A stretch of DNA of 64,000 bases. Origin: Streptomyces sp. NBC_01689 (GTDB lineage: Bacteria > Actinomycetota > Actinomycetes > Streptomycetales > Streptomycetaceae). Every line of letters begins with the position of its first letter. The first letter of the stretch is position 1. A program made the translations under genes and the position numbers. The DNA lies in the NCBI RefSeq assembly GCF_036250675.1, contig NZ_CP109592.1, positions 8,556,001 to 8,620,000 on the forward strand, in the 5' to 3' direction. The notes below the pieces were generated by a model, which saw nothing but the letters and a program-made list of their open reading frames with translations, was not told the DNA's origin and made no database searches. Of the stretch, positions 14,947-23,416 are shown piece by piece.

Positions 14947-17190
14947 ATGACTGCCTCCGCACCTCCCGACATCCCATGTCCCGGCCGGCCCCCGGCCGGG
15001 CCGCCCGGCCTGCTGCACCGTCTGGGCCGCTGGTGCGCCCGGCACGCCCGCCGGGTGATCGTCGTCTGGCTGCTCGTCCTGGTCGCCGCGTTCGCGGCGG
15101 ACCGGGCCTGGGGCGGCGGCTACGAGGACGAGTTCTCGCTGCCGGGCACGTCCGCGCAGCGGGGCGCCGATCTGCTGGAGGGGCACGGCAGCGATCTCAA
15201 GGGCGTCGGCGCGCAGATCGTCCTGCGGGCGGACGACGGCCTCGCCGCCCACCGGACCGCCCTCGACGCCGCGACGGCGAGGCTCGGCCGACTGCCCGGG
15301 GTGCTCACGGTCTCCGGTCCGCTCAGCACACCGGGCGCGGTCTCCGCGGACGGCGGGACCGGCTACGCCACGGTCCGGTTCGCCGCCAACCCGGCGACCT
15401 TCGACCGTTCGTACCTGGCGGGGGTCGACCGGGCCGTGGCGGGTCTGCGCGCCGAGCGGGTGAGCGTGGACTACGGCGGACCCCTCGGTCAGCTGGCCCG
15501 TCCCGCAGCCGCCGACGGGCGGTCGGAGGCGATCGGTCTCGTGACCGCAGTGGTCGTGCTGCTGTTCGGTTTCGGCAGCGTCGCGGCGGCCGGTCTGCCC
15601 CTGGTCACGGCGGTGGCCGGACTCGCCGGCGGGGTGGCCGTGCTCGGACTCGTGGCCGCGGCCGTCACCTTCGGTGCCACCGCGCCCACTCTCGCCACGA
15701 TGATGGGGCTGGGCGTCGGTCTCGACTACGCGCTGTTCCTCACCACCCGCCACCGGGGCCTGCTCGCGTCCGGGGCCGGTCCGGAGGAGGCGGCCGGCCG
15801 CACCCTCGCCACCAGCGGCCGGGCCGTCCTGGTCGCGGCGGCGACGGTCGCCCTGGCGCTGGCCGGACTGTACGCCTCCGGCGTGTCGTTCATCGGCGGC
15901 CTGGGGGCCGCCGCCGGGATCGCGGTGCTCGTCGCCGCGCTCGCCTCGCTCACCCTGACACCGGCCCTGCTCGGGCTGGCGGGCGGACGTGTCGACCGGT
16001 GGAGCGTGCGCCGGCCGGTGGCCGAGTCCGAGGGGCATGACGACACCTGGCACCGCTGGGCCGCCACCGTCGGGCGCAGGCCCTGGCTCTTCCTCACCGC
16101 GGGCCTGCTGGTCCTCGGAGTCCTCACGGTCCCCGCCGCCTCGCTGCGGCTCGGCCACATCGACGCGGGCGCCGGCCCCCGGGACTACACCGAACGCCGG
16201 GCGTACGACCTGATCTCGGCCGGGTTCGGCGCGGGCACCAACGGCCCGCTCACCGTGGTCGTCGCCCTGGACGCAACCGGCGCGGACCCGGACCCGGTCG
16301 CGGCCACCGTGCGCACCGCGCTCTCCCGGACCCCCGACGTGGCCTCGGTCACCGGGCCGGCCGCCACCCCGGACGGCGGTCTGCTCACCGCCACGGTCGT
16401 GCCACGCCACGGGCCCGGGGACGCGTCCACCACGGCCCTGGTGCACCGGCTGGAGGACCAGGTGCTGCCGCGGGCGCTCGAAGGGACCGGGGCACACGGC
16501 CACGTCACCGGCACCACCGCCGTCCAGATCGCCTTCCGCGACACCCTGGTGGAGCGGCTGCCCTGGGTCGTCGGCGTGGTCGTCGGCGCCGCGTTCGTCC
16601 TGCTGCTCTGCGTCTTCCGCAGTCTGCTCGTGGCCCTCAAGGCCGCCGTGCTCAACCTGTTGTCGATCGGCGCGGCCTACGGTGTCGTGGTCGCGGTCTT
16701 CCAATGGGGCTGGGGCGGCTCCCTGTTCGGCGTGACCGAGCCCGTGCCCGTCGAGTCGTTCGTGCCGACCATGATGTTCGCCATCGTCTTCGGGCTCTCC
16801 ATGGACTACGAGATCTTCCTCCTCTCACGCATCCGAGAGGTGTGGCTGGAGACCGGCGACAACGACGCGAGCGTGGCCGGCGGGCTGGCCGCGACCGCGC
16901 GGGTCATCACCTGCGCGGCGATCGTCATGACCAGTGTGTTCCTCGCCTTCCTGCTCTCCACCAACGTGGTGATCAAGATGATGGCGCTGGGGCTCGGGGT
17001 GAGCGTGGTCATCGACGCCACCCTTGTGCGCCTGCTGCTCGTGCCCGCCACCATGTACCTGTTCGGCAGGGCCAACTGGTGGCTCCCGCGCCCGCTCGAC
17101 CGGATCCTGCCGCGGCTGGATCCCGAGGGGCCGGACCTGACCCGGCGGCCGGAATCGATGGCGGTCCGTGGTCCGGAGACGGTCTCATGA
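14947..17190 (+). CDS. MMPL-family (RND superfamily) exporter
   Basis: 747 aa. A first membrane helix near residues 37-51 (VIVVWLLVLVAAFAA) is followed by an extracytoplasmic porter domain and a block of helices containing GVGLDYALFL with the proton-relay D260-Y261. A second porter domain and helix block contain FGLSMDYEIFLLSRIREVW. This duplicated 1+5 helix layout is that of MMPL proteins, which move lipids or small lipophilic compounds using the proton gradient. It overlaps the next gene by 4 bp and is divergent from the two-component system, its probable regulator. Confidence 0.92.
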   Translation: MTASAPPDIPCPGRPPAGPPGLLHRLGRWCARHARRVIVVWLLVLVAAFAADRAWGGGYEDEFSLPGTSAQRGADLLEGHGSDLKGVGAQIVLRADDGLAAHRTALDAATARLGRLPGVLTVSGPLSTPGAVSADGGTGYATVRFAANPATFDRSYLAGVDRAVAGLRAERVSVDYGGPLGQLARPAAADGRSEAIGLVTAVVVLLFGFGSVAAAGLPLVTAVAGLAGGVAVLGLVAAAVTFGATAPTLATMMGLGVGLDYALFLTTRHRGLLASGAGPEEAAGRTLATSGRAVLVAAATVALALAGLYASGVSFIGGLGAAAGIAVLVAALASLTLTPALLGLAGGRVDRWSVRRPVAESEGHDDTWHRWAATVGRRPWLFLTAGLLVLGVLTVPAASLRLGHIDAGAGPRDYTERRAYDLISAGFGAGTNGPLTVVVALDATGADPDPVAATVRTALSRTPDVASVTGPAATPDGGLLTATVVPRHGPGDASTTALVHRLEDQVLPRALEGTGAHGHVTGTTAVQIAFRDTLVERLPWVVGVVVGAAFVLLLCVFRSLLVALKAAVLNLLSIGAAYGVVVAVFQWGWGGSLFGVTEPVPVESFVPTMMFAIVFGLSMDYEIFLLSRIREVWLETGDNDASVAGGLAATARVITCAAIVMTSVFLAFLLSTNVVIKMMALGLGVSVVIDATLVRLLLVPATMYLFGRANWWLPRPLDRILPRLDPEGPDLTRRPESMAVRGPETVS

Positions 17191-17882
17191 GGCGCCGTAC
17201 CGTGACCGCCCTGGCGTGCGCGGGCGCGCTGGTCGCCCTTCCGGTGGCCGGCGAACTGGTCGCCCGTGCCGAGCTGCAGCACCGGATCCGCACCGCGGTG
17301 GCCTCCCGGGTGCCGGCCGGGAGCCTCGCGATCGGTCTCTCCTCCCGGCCGGCTCTGCTGCAACTGACCGACAGACGCCTGCCGTTCGTCGAACTGGACG
17401 CCACACACGCACGGGTCGGCCGGATTCCCGACGCCTCGTTCCACGCCCGGCTGGAGGGCGTACGGCTGACCGGCGGCGACCGGCGCGCCGAGGTGGCCTC
17501 GGCGCGGGTGACGATCCTGGTCCCGCCCGGCGCCCTGGCCGGACCGACCGGGGACTCCGGCGGCCTGCCGGTCACCGGGGCGCGCACCGACCCCCGACGG
17601 GACACCGTCACCCTGCTGTTCGGGCAGGGCGGCCTCGGAAGCGTGACCGTCCGGCCCGGCATCACGGGCGGACGCGTCCGGATGACGGTCACCTCGGTCG
17701 AGATCATGGGCAGGGCCGCCCCGGAGGCCGTGGCGCGACGGGTCCGCGACGCGGTCGCCGGGCGGGCCGGGCCGGCCGACTACCCGCTCGGCCTGCGCGC
17801 CACCTCGGCGCGGGTCGAGGTGGACGGCGTCCATGTCGCCCTCAGGTCGGACGGGCCCACCGCGCCGGACCCCGCGGACTGA
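17187..17882 (+). CDS. DUF2993 (LmeA-type) envelope lipid-binding protein
   Basis: 231 aa. An N-terminal signal anchor (TVTALACAGALVALPVAGELVA) precedes ELQHRIRTAVASRVPAGSLAIGLSSRPALLQL, a start typical of DUF2993 proteins. Mycobacterial LmeA of this family binds phospholipids in the envelope and supports lipomannan synthesis. ATG overlaps the MMPL stop (ATGA), so the protein is made together with the exporter and probably assists the same lipid traffic. A link to the mannosyltransferases at the left end of the window is tempting but unproven. Confidence 0.8.
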   Translation: MRRRTVTALACAGALVALPVAGELVARAELQHRIRTAVASRVPAGSLAIGLSSRPALLQLTDRRLPFVELDATHARVGRIPDASFHARLEGVRLTGGDRRAEVASARVTILVPPGALAGPTGDSGGLPVTGARTDPRRDTVTLLFGQGGLGSVTVRPGITGGRVRMTVTSVEIMGRAAPEAVARRVRDAVAGRAGPADYPLGLRATSARVEVDGVHVALRSDGPTAPDPAD

Positions 17883-17887
17883 AGGGA

Positions 17888-17932
17888 CCGGCCCGGACAC
17901 CGGCCCGGACACCGGCCCGGACACCGGCCCGG
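17888..17932. repeat. 12-bp tandem repeat
   Basis: CCGGCCCGGACA is present in three full copies (17888, 17900, 17912) and one partial copy, just after the DUF2993 stop codon. It may fold into GC hairpins and help end transcription. Confidence 0.7.
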
Positions 17933-18049
17933 TGCGGGCCCGCCGGCGTGTGGCACGGCCGGTCGGCGTGCGACGCCCCGCCGGCCCGTCCCGTGCGGCC
18001 GGGAGGCAGTCGTGGGAGCGCCGGGGGCGGCTGTCCGGTGCCTGCCGGC

Positions 18050-18122
18050 GCCCGCCGGTTCAACCGCCCGCCGGTTCAACCGGCCGCCGGTTCAACCGCC
18101 CGCCGGTTCAACCGGCCGCCGG
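18050..18122. repeat. 16-bp tandem palindromic repeat at the end of gntR
   Basis: Four 16-bp units of the form GSCCGCCGGTTCAACC (18050, 18066, 18082, 18098; S marks the alternating C/G), plus a partial fifth. Each unit contains the inverted repeat CCGGT-TCA-ACCGG, so every copy can form a hairpin. The stop codon of the GntR gene lies inside the array. Located between convergent genes, it may terminate transcription from both sides. Confidence 0.75.
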
Positions 18123-18878
18123 CAGGGTGAACTCGTAGACGAGCGCGTCCTGTTGGGCTTCCACGACAAGGTCGGTGATCTCCAGGGGCCGGTCGTACTG
18201 GTCGTGTACGCGGCGGGTGACCAGGACCGACTGGGGGAGCCGGGTGATCGCGTCCCTGTGGTGCAGGGTCAGCCCGGCACTGCGCATCCAGTCGTAGGCA
18301 CGGCGCAGCTGCGCCGAGGCGGTGCCGTCCGCGCGGTCGCGGTAGCGGGCGAGTTCCTCGACCTCCGTCACCGCGACGGCGGAGAACGAGGTGACGGCCG
18401 TGCGCAGTCCGCTGCCGTCCGCCGCGGCCGACTCGTAGCGGTGCACGAGGGTCGGGCGGTGCGGCGCGAGCCCCAGCGCCTCGGCGTGCTCGGACGACGG
18501 CGCCTCCCAGGTCACGCTCGCGTGCCGGACGCCACCGGGCTCCCGGGTGTGCGCGCCCACGGGGAAGTCCAGCGACGGGATGTGCTCGGCGTGGCTGCCG
18601 GGCAGCGTCGCGTGGCTGCCGCGCCGGTCGGTGGAGACCAGCCCGGCCAGCCGCAGTTGCTGCAGCGCCTGGCGTACGGTCTCCCGGCTGACGCCGAACC
18701 GGGTGGCCAACTCCCGCTCTCCGGGCAGTCGTTCGCCGGGCGGAACGGTGCCGTCGCGCAGCTCACCGAGAAGCCGGCCGGCGATCCGCGAGTACCGGGG
18801 TTCGTGGTCGGAGGGGTGGGTGTCCTGCGCGGGTGCGTCGGACGGACGGATGTCGGACGGGTGGCTGGTGCGGGCCAT
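18108..18878 (-). CDS. GntR-family regulator, HutC/UTRA type (DasR-like)
   Basis: 256 aa from the ATG at 18878, preceded by GGAGG; a possible further upstream start has no ribosome site. A flexible N-tail is followed by the winged helix-turn-helix at ~28-95 (YSRIAGRLLGELRDGTVPPGERLPGERELATRFGVSRETVRQALQQL). The C-terminal UTRA effector domain (HRYESAAADGSGLRTAVTSFSAVAV ... HDQYDRPLEITDLVVEAQQDALVYEF) typically binds sugar phosphates or amino-acid derivatives. A site resembling the DasR operator lies 65 bp upstream, so autoregulation is likely. The gene ends inside a 16-bp repeat array. Confidence 0.9.
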   Translation of the reverse strand: MARTSHPSDIRPSDAPAQDTHPSDHEPRYSRIAGRLLGELRDGTVPPGERLPGERELATRFGVSRETVRQALQQLRLAGLVSTDRRGSHATLPGSHAEHIPSLDFPVGAHTREPGGVRHASVTWEAPSSEHAEALGLAPHRPTLVHRYESAAADGSGLRTAVTSFSAVAVTEVEELARYRDRADGTASAQLRRAYDWMRSAGLTLHHRDAITRLPQSVLVTRRVHDQYDRPLEITDLVVEAQQDALVYEFTLPAAG

Positions 18879-18942
18879 GTCCGCGCCTCCTGCGTGGTGA
18901 CTAGACGTAGCCGTGCGGGCTCGTTGCGCGACCAGATCTAGC

Positions 18943-18958
18943 ATTGGTCTAAACCACG
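18943..18958 (-). promoter_or_regulatory. dre-like operator upstream of gntR
   Basis: ATTGGTCTAAACCACG contains TGGTCTAAACCA, one base away from a perfect TGGTCTAGACCA palindrome. The recalled DasR-responsive element is ACTGGTCTAGACCACT, which agrees at 13 of 16 positions. It is placed to be bound by DasR or by the adjacent HutC-type regulator itself. Confidence 0.6.
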
Positions 18959-19022
18959 AGGGAAGGGCGGGCGGGAGGTTCGGCCGATTTCAGACCGCGC
19001 CCTCCCCGCGTTCCCGTGCCGC

Positions 19023-20195
19023 TCACAGCGCGCTGTAGAGGGCCGCCACGAGCGCCGTCTTCCTTGGGTCGTCGGCGATGTGCGGCCCCATGCGGTTCAT
19101 GACGTACCCCAGGGAGACGGCCGCCTCGGGGTCGGCGAGACCGCAGGAGCCACCGAAGCCGTCGTGTCCGAAAGCCCTCGGGTTGGGTCCGTAGGACGCG
19201 TTGGCGCCGCTCAGCCACAGCCCGAGCCCGGCCTCCGTCTCGTGCGCGAACCCGGCGCCCAGCACCAGGTCCCGGCAACTGCCCTGTCCCTCACGCACCC
19301 GCTCCGCGGCCTCCGGCGAGAGGATCTGCCGGGAGCCGTACGACCCGCGCCCGGCGAAGATCCCGTACAGCGCGGCGATCCCCCGCGCCGTGCCGTGACC
19401 GTTCGCGGCCGGGATCTCCGCCGCTCGCCAGCGCGGGGTGTTCGCCTCGGCCGCGCCGACCGGCGGATTGGTCAGGGCGGCGACCGCCGCGGGTGCCAAC
19501 TGGGCGAAGACCGCCGCCTGTTCGCTGTCCGACGCGGCCACCGGATGCACCAGTTCGGCCGTTCGCCCGGCCTCCTTCGCGGGCAACCCGACGGTGAAGT
19601 CGATCCCGAGCGGGCCGGTCACCTCCCGCTCCAGGAACGCGCCCGGCAGCAGCCCGGACACCCGCCGCACCACCTCGCCCACCAGATGCCCGAACGTGAG
19701 CGCGTGATAGCCGGACCGTGTCCCCGGCTCCCACCACGGTTCCTGGGCGGCGAGCCGGTCGACGGTCAGCTCCCAGTCGCAGAGCTGCTCGAAGGTGTGC
19801 GGCTCGCGCAACCCGGCCAGTCCTGCCCGGTGCGACAGCAGATGTCGCACGAGGACGGCCTCCTTGCCGGCCGCCGCGAACTCCGGCCAGTACGCTGCCA
19901 CCGGTGCGTCGAGGTCGAGCAGCCCGCGGTCGGCCAGGATGTGCGCGCACAGCGCGGTGGGGCCCTTCGACGTCGACCACACGTTGACGAGGGTCTCGCG
20001 CTCCCAGGGGCGGGTCCCTCCCGCGTCGGCCCAGCCGCCCCAGAGGTCCACCACCGTCTCCCCGCCGAGGGTGACGGACACCGCCGCGCCCAGCTCACCG
20101 CGGTCGCGGAAGTTCTCCTCGAACGCCGTGCGGACCGCGGAGAAACGCGCGTCGCAGTGGCCGTGAACGTCGGGCACGGGCACGGGCTCGGACAT
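19023..20195 (-). CDS. beta-lactamase-fold serine hydrolase (class C-like esterase)
   Basis: 390 aa, no signal peptide. Ser-x-x-Lys motif STSK in VNVWSTSKGPTALCAH (nucleophile Ser), a Tyr-containing second motif SGYHALTFGHLVGEV, and the third motif GHDGFGGS. These match the EstB/class C beta-lactamase-like esterases, which hydrolyse esters or amides rather than confer resistance. The substrate is unknown. A 12-bp inverted repeat 42 bp upstream may be its operator. The gene runs in the same direction as gntR, with 144 bp between them. Confidence 0.85.
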   Translation of the reverse strand: MSEPVPVPDVHGHCDARFSAVRTAFEENFRDRGELGAAVSVTLGGETVVDLWGGWADAGGTRPWERETLVNVWSTSKGPTALCAHILADRGLLDLDAPVAAYWPEFAAAGKEAVLVRHLLSHRAGLAGLREPHTFEQLCDWELTVDRLAAQEPWWEPGTRSGYHALTFGHLVGEVVRRVSGLLPGAFLEREVTGPLGIDFTVGLPAKEAGRTAELVHPVAASDSEQAAVFAQLAPAAVAALTNPPVGAAEANTPRWRAAEIPAANGHGTARGIAALYGIFAGRGSYGSRQILSPEAAERVREGQGSCRDLVLGAGFAHETEAGLGLWLSGANASYGPNPRAFGHDGFGGSCGLADPEAAVSLGYVMNRMGPHIADDPRKTALVAALYSAL

Positions 20196-20236
20196 GGAGA
20201 CCTCCGTCAGTCGCAGGGACACCGCAGCCGAACATA

Positions 20237-20248
20237 CCGACTGGTCGG
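20237..20248 (-). promoter_or_regulatory. candidate TetR-type operator
   Basis: CCGAC-TG-GTCGG, embedded in ATACCGACTGGTCGGA, is a perfect short inverted repeat in the divergent region between the esterase and the phospholipase genes. Its form is like many TetR operators, but no tetR gene is adjacent. Confidence 0.4.
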
Positions 20249-20416
20249 ACCATGTGGAAACAGCCACGCGCCACCTGTCCTCCGCCGGTCCGCGCCGCAC
20301 GTGCTCCCACGTGGTGCGGTGTCCGCCGTCCCGTCATCACGGGCTCTTCCGGATGTCACCCAACACCCCTACGCTGCACGTCGGTTGACCACCGATGCGG
20401 GAGAGGCAGGGGGAAC

Positions 20417-21466
20417 ATGCGCAGACATGTGAGGGTGTTGACACGTACGGGGATCGCGGTGGCCATGGCGGGCGCCGCCGTCCTGACCACGTCCCCGGGG
20501 GCGGCTGCCGCGGACCTCTCGTACTCCGCCAGTACCTCGGTGGGCGTCCACAACTCCTACGACAAGGCGAAGTACCCGTACTTCGCGGACGCGCTGGACT
20601 CCGGCGCCGGGATGCTGGAACTCGACGTCTGGACCAACGTGTTCGGCGGCTCCTGGCGCGTCTCGCACGACAACCCGATCGGCAACGACAACAACTGCGT
20701 CAACGCGGCGAACGCCTCCGCGCTGCGCACCGGATCGCGCGACCGCGACCTCGCCGGCTGCCTCTCCGACATCAGGGCGTGGCACGACGCGCACCCGGGG
20801 CACCGGCCGGTCCAGCTGAAGATCGAGATGAAGGACGGCTTCGCGGCCAACATCGGCCGCGGACCGACCCAGTTGGACGCTCTGCTGACATCGAAGCTCG
20901 GCGACGCGCTGCTGCGCCCGGCCGACGTCACCGGGTCGCATCCCGATCTCGACTCGGCCGTCCGGGCGGACGGCTGGCCCGCCCGTTCGGCACTCGCGGG
21001 CAAGTTCGTCGTCGAACTGATTCCCGGCACCGTCGAGGAGAGCAACCCCTTCGACTCGCTCTGGACGGACCGCGAGTACGCCACCCACCTCCGCGACCTC
21101 GCCGCCGCCGGCCGGCTGCGCGAGGCGTCCGCCTTCCCCGCCGTGCACGGCGCCGCCGCGGGCGACCCCCGCACCCGCTACACCGACCCGACCATCCGCC
21201 CCTGGTTCGTGATGTACGACGGTGACGCCGCCGCCTACGCGGGCGGCACGATCGACACCGCCTGGTACGACGACCGGCACTACCTCGTCGTGATGACCGA
21301 CGCCCAGAACGTGGCCCCCGCCATCGACGGCACCAACCCCACCCAGGCCCAGGCACTGGAGCGCGTCGCCCTCCTCGCCGCACGGCACGCCAGCGTGGTG
21401 TCGGCGGACTGGTACCCGCTGCCCGCCGTGCTCGCCACGGTCGTGCCGCGCGGCTCGGCGGGCTGA
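20417..21466 (+). CDS. secreted Ca2+-dependent phosphoinositide phospholipase C-like protein
   Basis: 349 aa. A Sec signal peptide (TRTGIAVAMAGAAVLTTSPGAAAA, cleavage near residue 33) is followed by SVGVHNSYDKAKYPYFADALDSGAGMLELDVW and later VSHDNPIG and LKIEMKD. The first catalytic His of VHNSY, the metal-binding E-x-D (ELDVW) and the second His of SHDN fit the TIM-barrel PI-PLC-C1 family. It would cleave glycerophosphoinositides or related lipids outside the cell. The start has GGGGGA upstream. Monocistronic, ending 7 bp from the convergent esterase gene. Confidence 0.8.
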   Translation: MRRHVRVLTRTGIAVAMAGAAVLTTSPGAAAADLSYSASTSVGVHNSYDKAKYPYFADALDSGAGMLELDVWTNVFGGSWRVSHDNPIGNDNNCVNAANASALRTGSRDRDLAGCLSDIRAWHDAHPGHRPVQLKIEMKDGFAANIGRGPTQLDALLTSKLGDALLRPADVTGSHPDLDSAVRADGWPARSALAGKFVVELIPGTVEESNPFDSLWTDREYATHLRDLAAAGRLREASAFPAVHGAAAGDPRTRYTDPTIRPWFVMYDGDAAAYAGGTIDTAWYDDRHYLVVMTDAQNVAPAIDGTNPTQAQALERVALLAARHASVVSADWYPLPAVLATVVPRGSAG

Positions 21467-21473
21467 TCACGAC

Positions 21474-22439
21474 CTAGAGGCGGGAGGCGACCCAGTCCAG
21501 CTGGGTCGCCTCCTGGTAGGGGCCGCCGCCCTCGTGGTCGTTGAAGTCGTAGACCTCGATGGTCTTCTCCTCGTGCGCCCAGGCGTTGAACGCGGCGAAG
21601 ACCGTGGACGGCGGGCAGGTCTGGTCCTCCAGGCCGGCCGAGAAGAGCGCGGGCGCGCTGCCGCGTGCCGCGAAGTGGACTCCGTCGAAGTAGGAGAGGG
21701 TGCGGCGGACGTCGTCGGTGCGGCCGCGGTGCGTCTTGAGATAGCTGCCGATCTCCCGGTACGGATGCCGGTCGGTCAGCGTCGTCGCGCGCGGGAAGTC
21801 GCACAGGAACGGCACATCGGGAGCGACCGCGGCCAGGTCGGGGACGAGACCGCCCACCGCGATCGTGATGCCGCCGCCCTGGCTGGCGCCGACGGCCGCG
21901 GTGCGCGCCGGGTCGACCAGCGGGTGCGAACGGGCCGCCTCCACCGCGCGCACCCCGTCGGTGAACACCCGGCGGTAGTAGTAGTTCACGGGCGCGTCGA
22001 TGCCGCGTGTCATGTAGCCCGGATACGCGGGCGCGCTGCCCACCGGGTCCGGGGTCTCACCGCCGCCCCACGCGCTGCCCTGGCCCCGGGTGTCCATCAC
22101 GAAATGCGCGAAGCCCGCGGACGCCCACAGGAGATGGGTGTGGGGGAGCCCCCGGCCGCCGCCGTACCCGACGAACTCGACGACGGCGGGCAGCGGCGCG
22201 TCGGCACCGGCCGGCAGGGTGAGCCAGCCCTTGACGGGGTGTCCGCCGAACCCGGCGAACGTGACGTCGTACACCTCGACGGTCCTGAGGCGGGTCTCCA
22301 CGGGCTCGAAGCGGGCGTCCAGGCCGTGTTCGCGCGTCTCCCGGAGGGTCTCGGCCCAGAAGGCGTCGAAGTCCTCGGGCTCCGCGGAAGCGCTGCGGTA
22401 CGCGCGGAGCTCGTCGAGGGGGAGGTCGAACAGGGCCAT
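21474..22439 (-). CDS. acetylxylan esterase / cephalosporin-C deacetylase (CE7)
   Basis: 321 aa alpha/beta hydrolase without a signal peptide. CE7 hallmarks are visible: the RGQG motif in FVMDTRGQGSAWGGG, the nucleophile elbow VGASQGGG, a charge-relay Asp in SAGLEDQTCPPST and the His in FNDHEGGG. It deacetylates xylo-oligosaccharides or other acetylated small molecules inside the cell. The insert YPGYMTRGIDAPVNYYYRRVFTD is typical of the hexameric CE7 enzymes. Confidence 0.9.
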   Translation of the reverse strand: MALFDLPLDELRAYRSASAEPEDFDAFWAETLRETREHGLDARFEPVETRLRTVEVYDVTFAGFGGHPVKGWLTLPAGADAPLPAVVEFVGYGGGRGLPHTHLLWASAGFAHFVMDTRGQGSAWGGGETPDPVGSAPAYPGYMTRGIDAPVNYYYRRVFTDGVRAVEAARSHPLVDPARTAAVGASQGGGITIAVGGLVPDLAAVAPDVPFLCDFPRATTLTDRHPYREIGSYLKTHRGRTDDVRRTLSYFDGVHFAARGSAPALFSAGLEDQTCPPSTVFAAFNAWAHEEKTIEVYDFNDHEGGGPYQEATQLDWVASRL

Positions 22440-22605
22440 CGAGGACCACCTTTGAAGACGTCGAGGCTACGGATGATCACACCGTACGTGGGCCGCCCCA
22501 GGGTCGCCAGGCCCGATGCCGTGTCCGCCCGCGCCCCTGCCGGTCACCGGACACCGGGCCTCCCGCCCCGCGTCCCGTCGCCCATGCCGGAGGTGGACGC
22601 GCACG

Positions 22606-23187
22606 TCAGGGCGTGTGCGGCCGCCACTCCGGACCGGTGCGCTCCCAGGCCCGCTCCCACTCGGCGAGGCGGCGGCGTGCGGCGACCCGCCGCCCGGCGA
22701 AGTGGACGCCGACGACCACGGCCACCACCGCTCCGGCGGTGGACATCCCTGCCATCAACGTGTGTTGCCAGACGGCGGACACGTTCTCCGGGGGGCCGAC
22801 CCGACGGCCGTCGGCGTCGAGCCAGACATGGGTGTGCTCACCCCGCCGGGCGCCCGCCGCGACCCTGGCCAGGCCGGTGTGCGCCCCCCCGCCCGGGTCC
22901 GTCCAGCCCACCCTCACCTGGTACGAGGGCTGCCGTCCGGTGGGTGAGGTCACCGCGGCGGGCGCGTCCTCGACGAGCACCGCGGCCACCCGGTGCCGTT
23001 CGGCCCGCTGTGCGGCGGCCCGCGCCCGCGCGTCGTCGTACACCCTGCATCCCACGGTCACCCCGGCCAGCGGCGCGCCGACGAGCAGCAGCACGACGAC
23101 GGCCAGCAGTGCCCACGCCTCCACGACGTCCGAGCGCCGGCGCAACGCACTGCGCCGCCAGCGCCAGCCGCGTACCCGGGTACGCAT
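22606..23187 (-). CDS. Rv1733c-like membrane protein
   Basis: 193 aa, ATG preceded by GGAGGTGGCG. Topology: Arg-rich N-terminus (MRTRVRGWRWRRSALRRRSDVVEAW), first membrane helix ALLAVVVLLLVGAPLAGVTVG, a ~100-residue external domain (RVGWTDPGGGAHTGLARVAAGARRGEHTHVWLD), and a second helix MAGMSTAGAVVAVVVGVHFAG. This matches the Rv1733c family, a dormancy-regulon membrane protein in mycobacteria. It is divergent from a universal stress protein, which fits a stress or dormancy context. No biochemical function is known to me. Confidence 0.8.
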   Translation of the reverse strand: MRTRVRGWRWRRSALRRRSDVVEAWALLAVVVLLLVGAPLAGVTVGCRVYDDARARAAAQRAERHRVAAVLVEDAPAAVTSPTGRQPSYQVRVGWTDPGGGAHTGLARVAAGARRGEHTHVWLDADGRRVGPPENVSAVWQHTLMAGMSTAGAVVAVVVGVHFAGRRVAARRRLAEWERAWERTGPEWRPHTP

Positions 23188-23338
23188 CGCCACCTCCAAG
23201 CCCCGCTCCTGCCACGGCGTACCGCGTACGGCCGCGAGCGCCCACGGAGAACCCGTACGGAGATTCTGCCGCCGCACGAATGATCCGCACCCCCTGTGGA
23301 ACCCGCGAAACACTTCGCTCGGCGGAACAGGAGCCACC

Positions 23339-23416
23339 ATGACGCATGCCCGTCCAGAAGCACTCGACGCCCACTGGCGTGTGACCAACTCCCGTGCACG
23401 GGAGAGGGGGAGGTGA
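23339..23416 (+). CDS. 25-residue leader peptide ORF upstream of usp
   Basis: ATG at 23339 has AGGAG six bases before it (AGGAGCCACC) and the frame runs 25 codons (MTHARPEALDAHW... GR) to a TGA whose last base is the first base of the universal stress protein ATG (TGATG). The good ribosome site and the exact stop-start overlap suggest that it is translated and couples translation to the downstream gene. Rich in Arg (7 of 25); no known family recognised. Confidence 0.5.
   Translation: MTHARPEALDAHWRVTNSRARERGR

Noticed and set aside
18050..18122. CRISPR-like array
   Set aside because: The 16-bp units are contiguous, with no spacers and no cas genes nearby.
19023..20195. True beta-lactamase conferring antibiotic resistance
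   Set aside because: No signal peptide, and the motifs fit the EstB-like esterase branch better than class A or C beta-lactamases.
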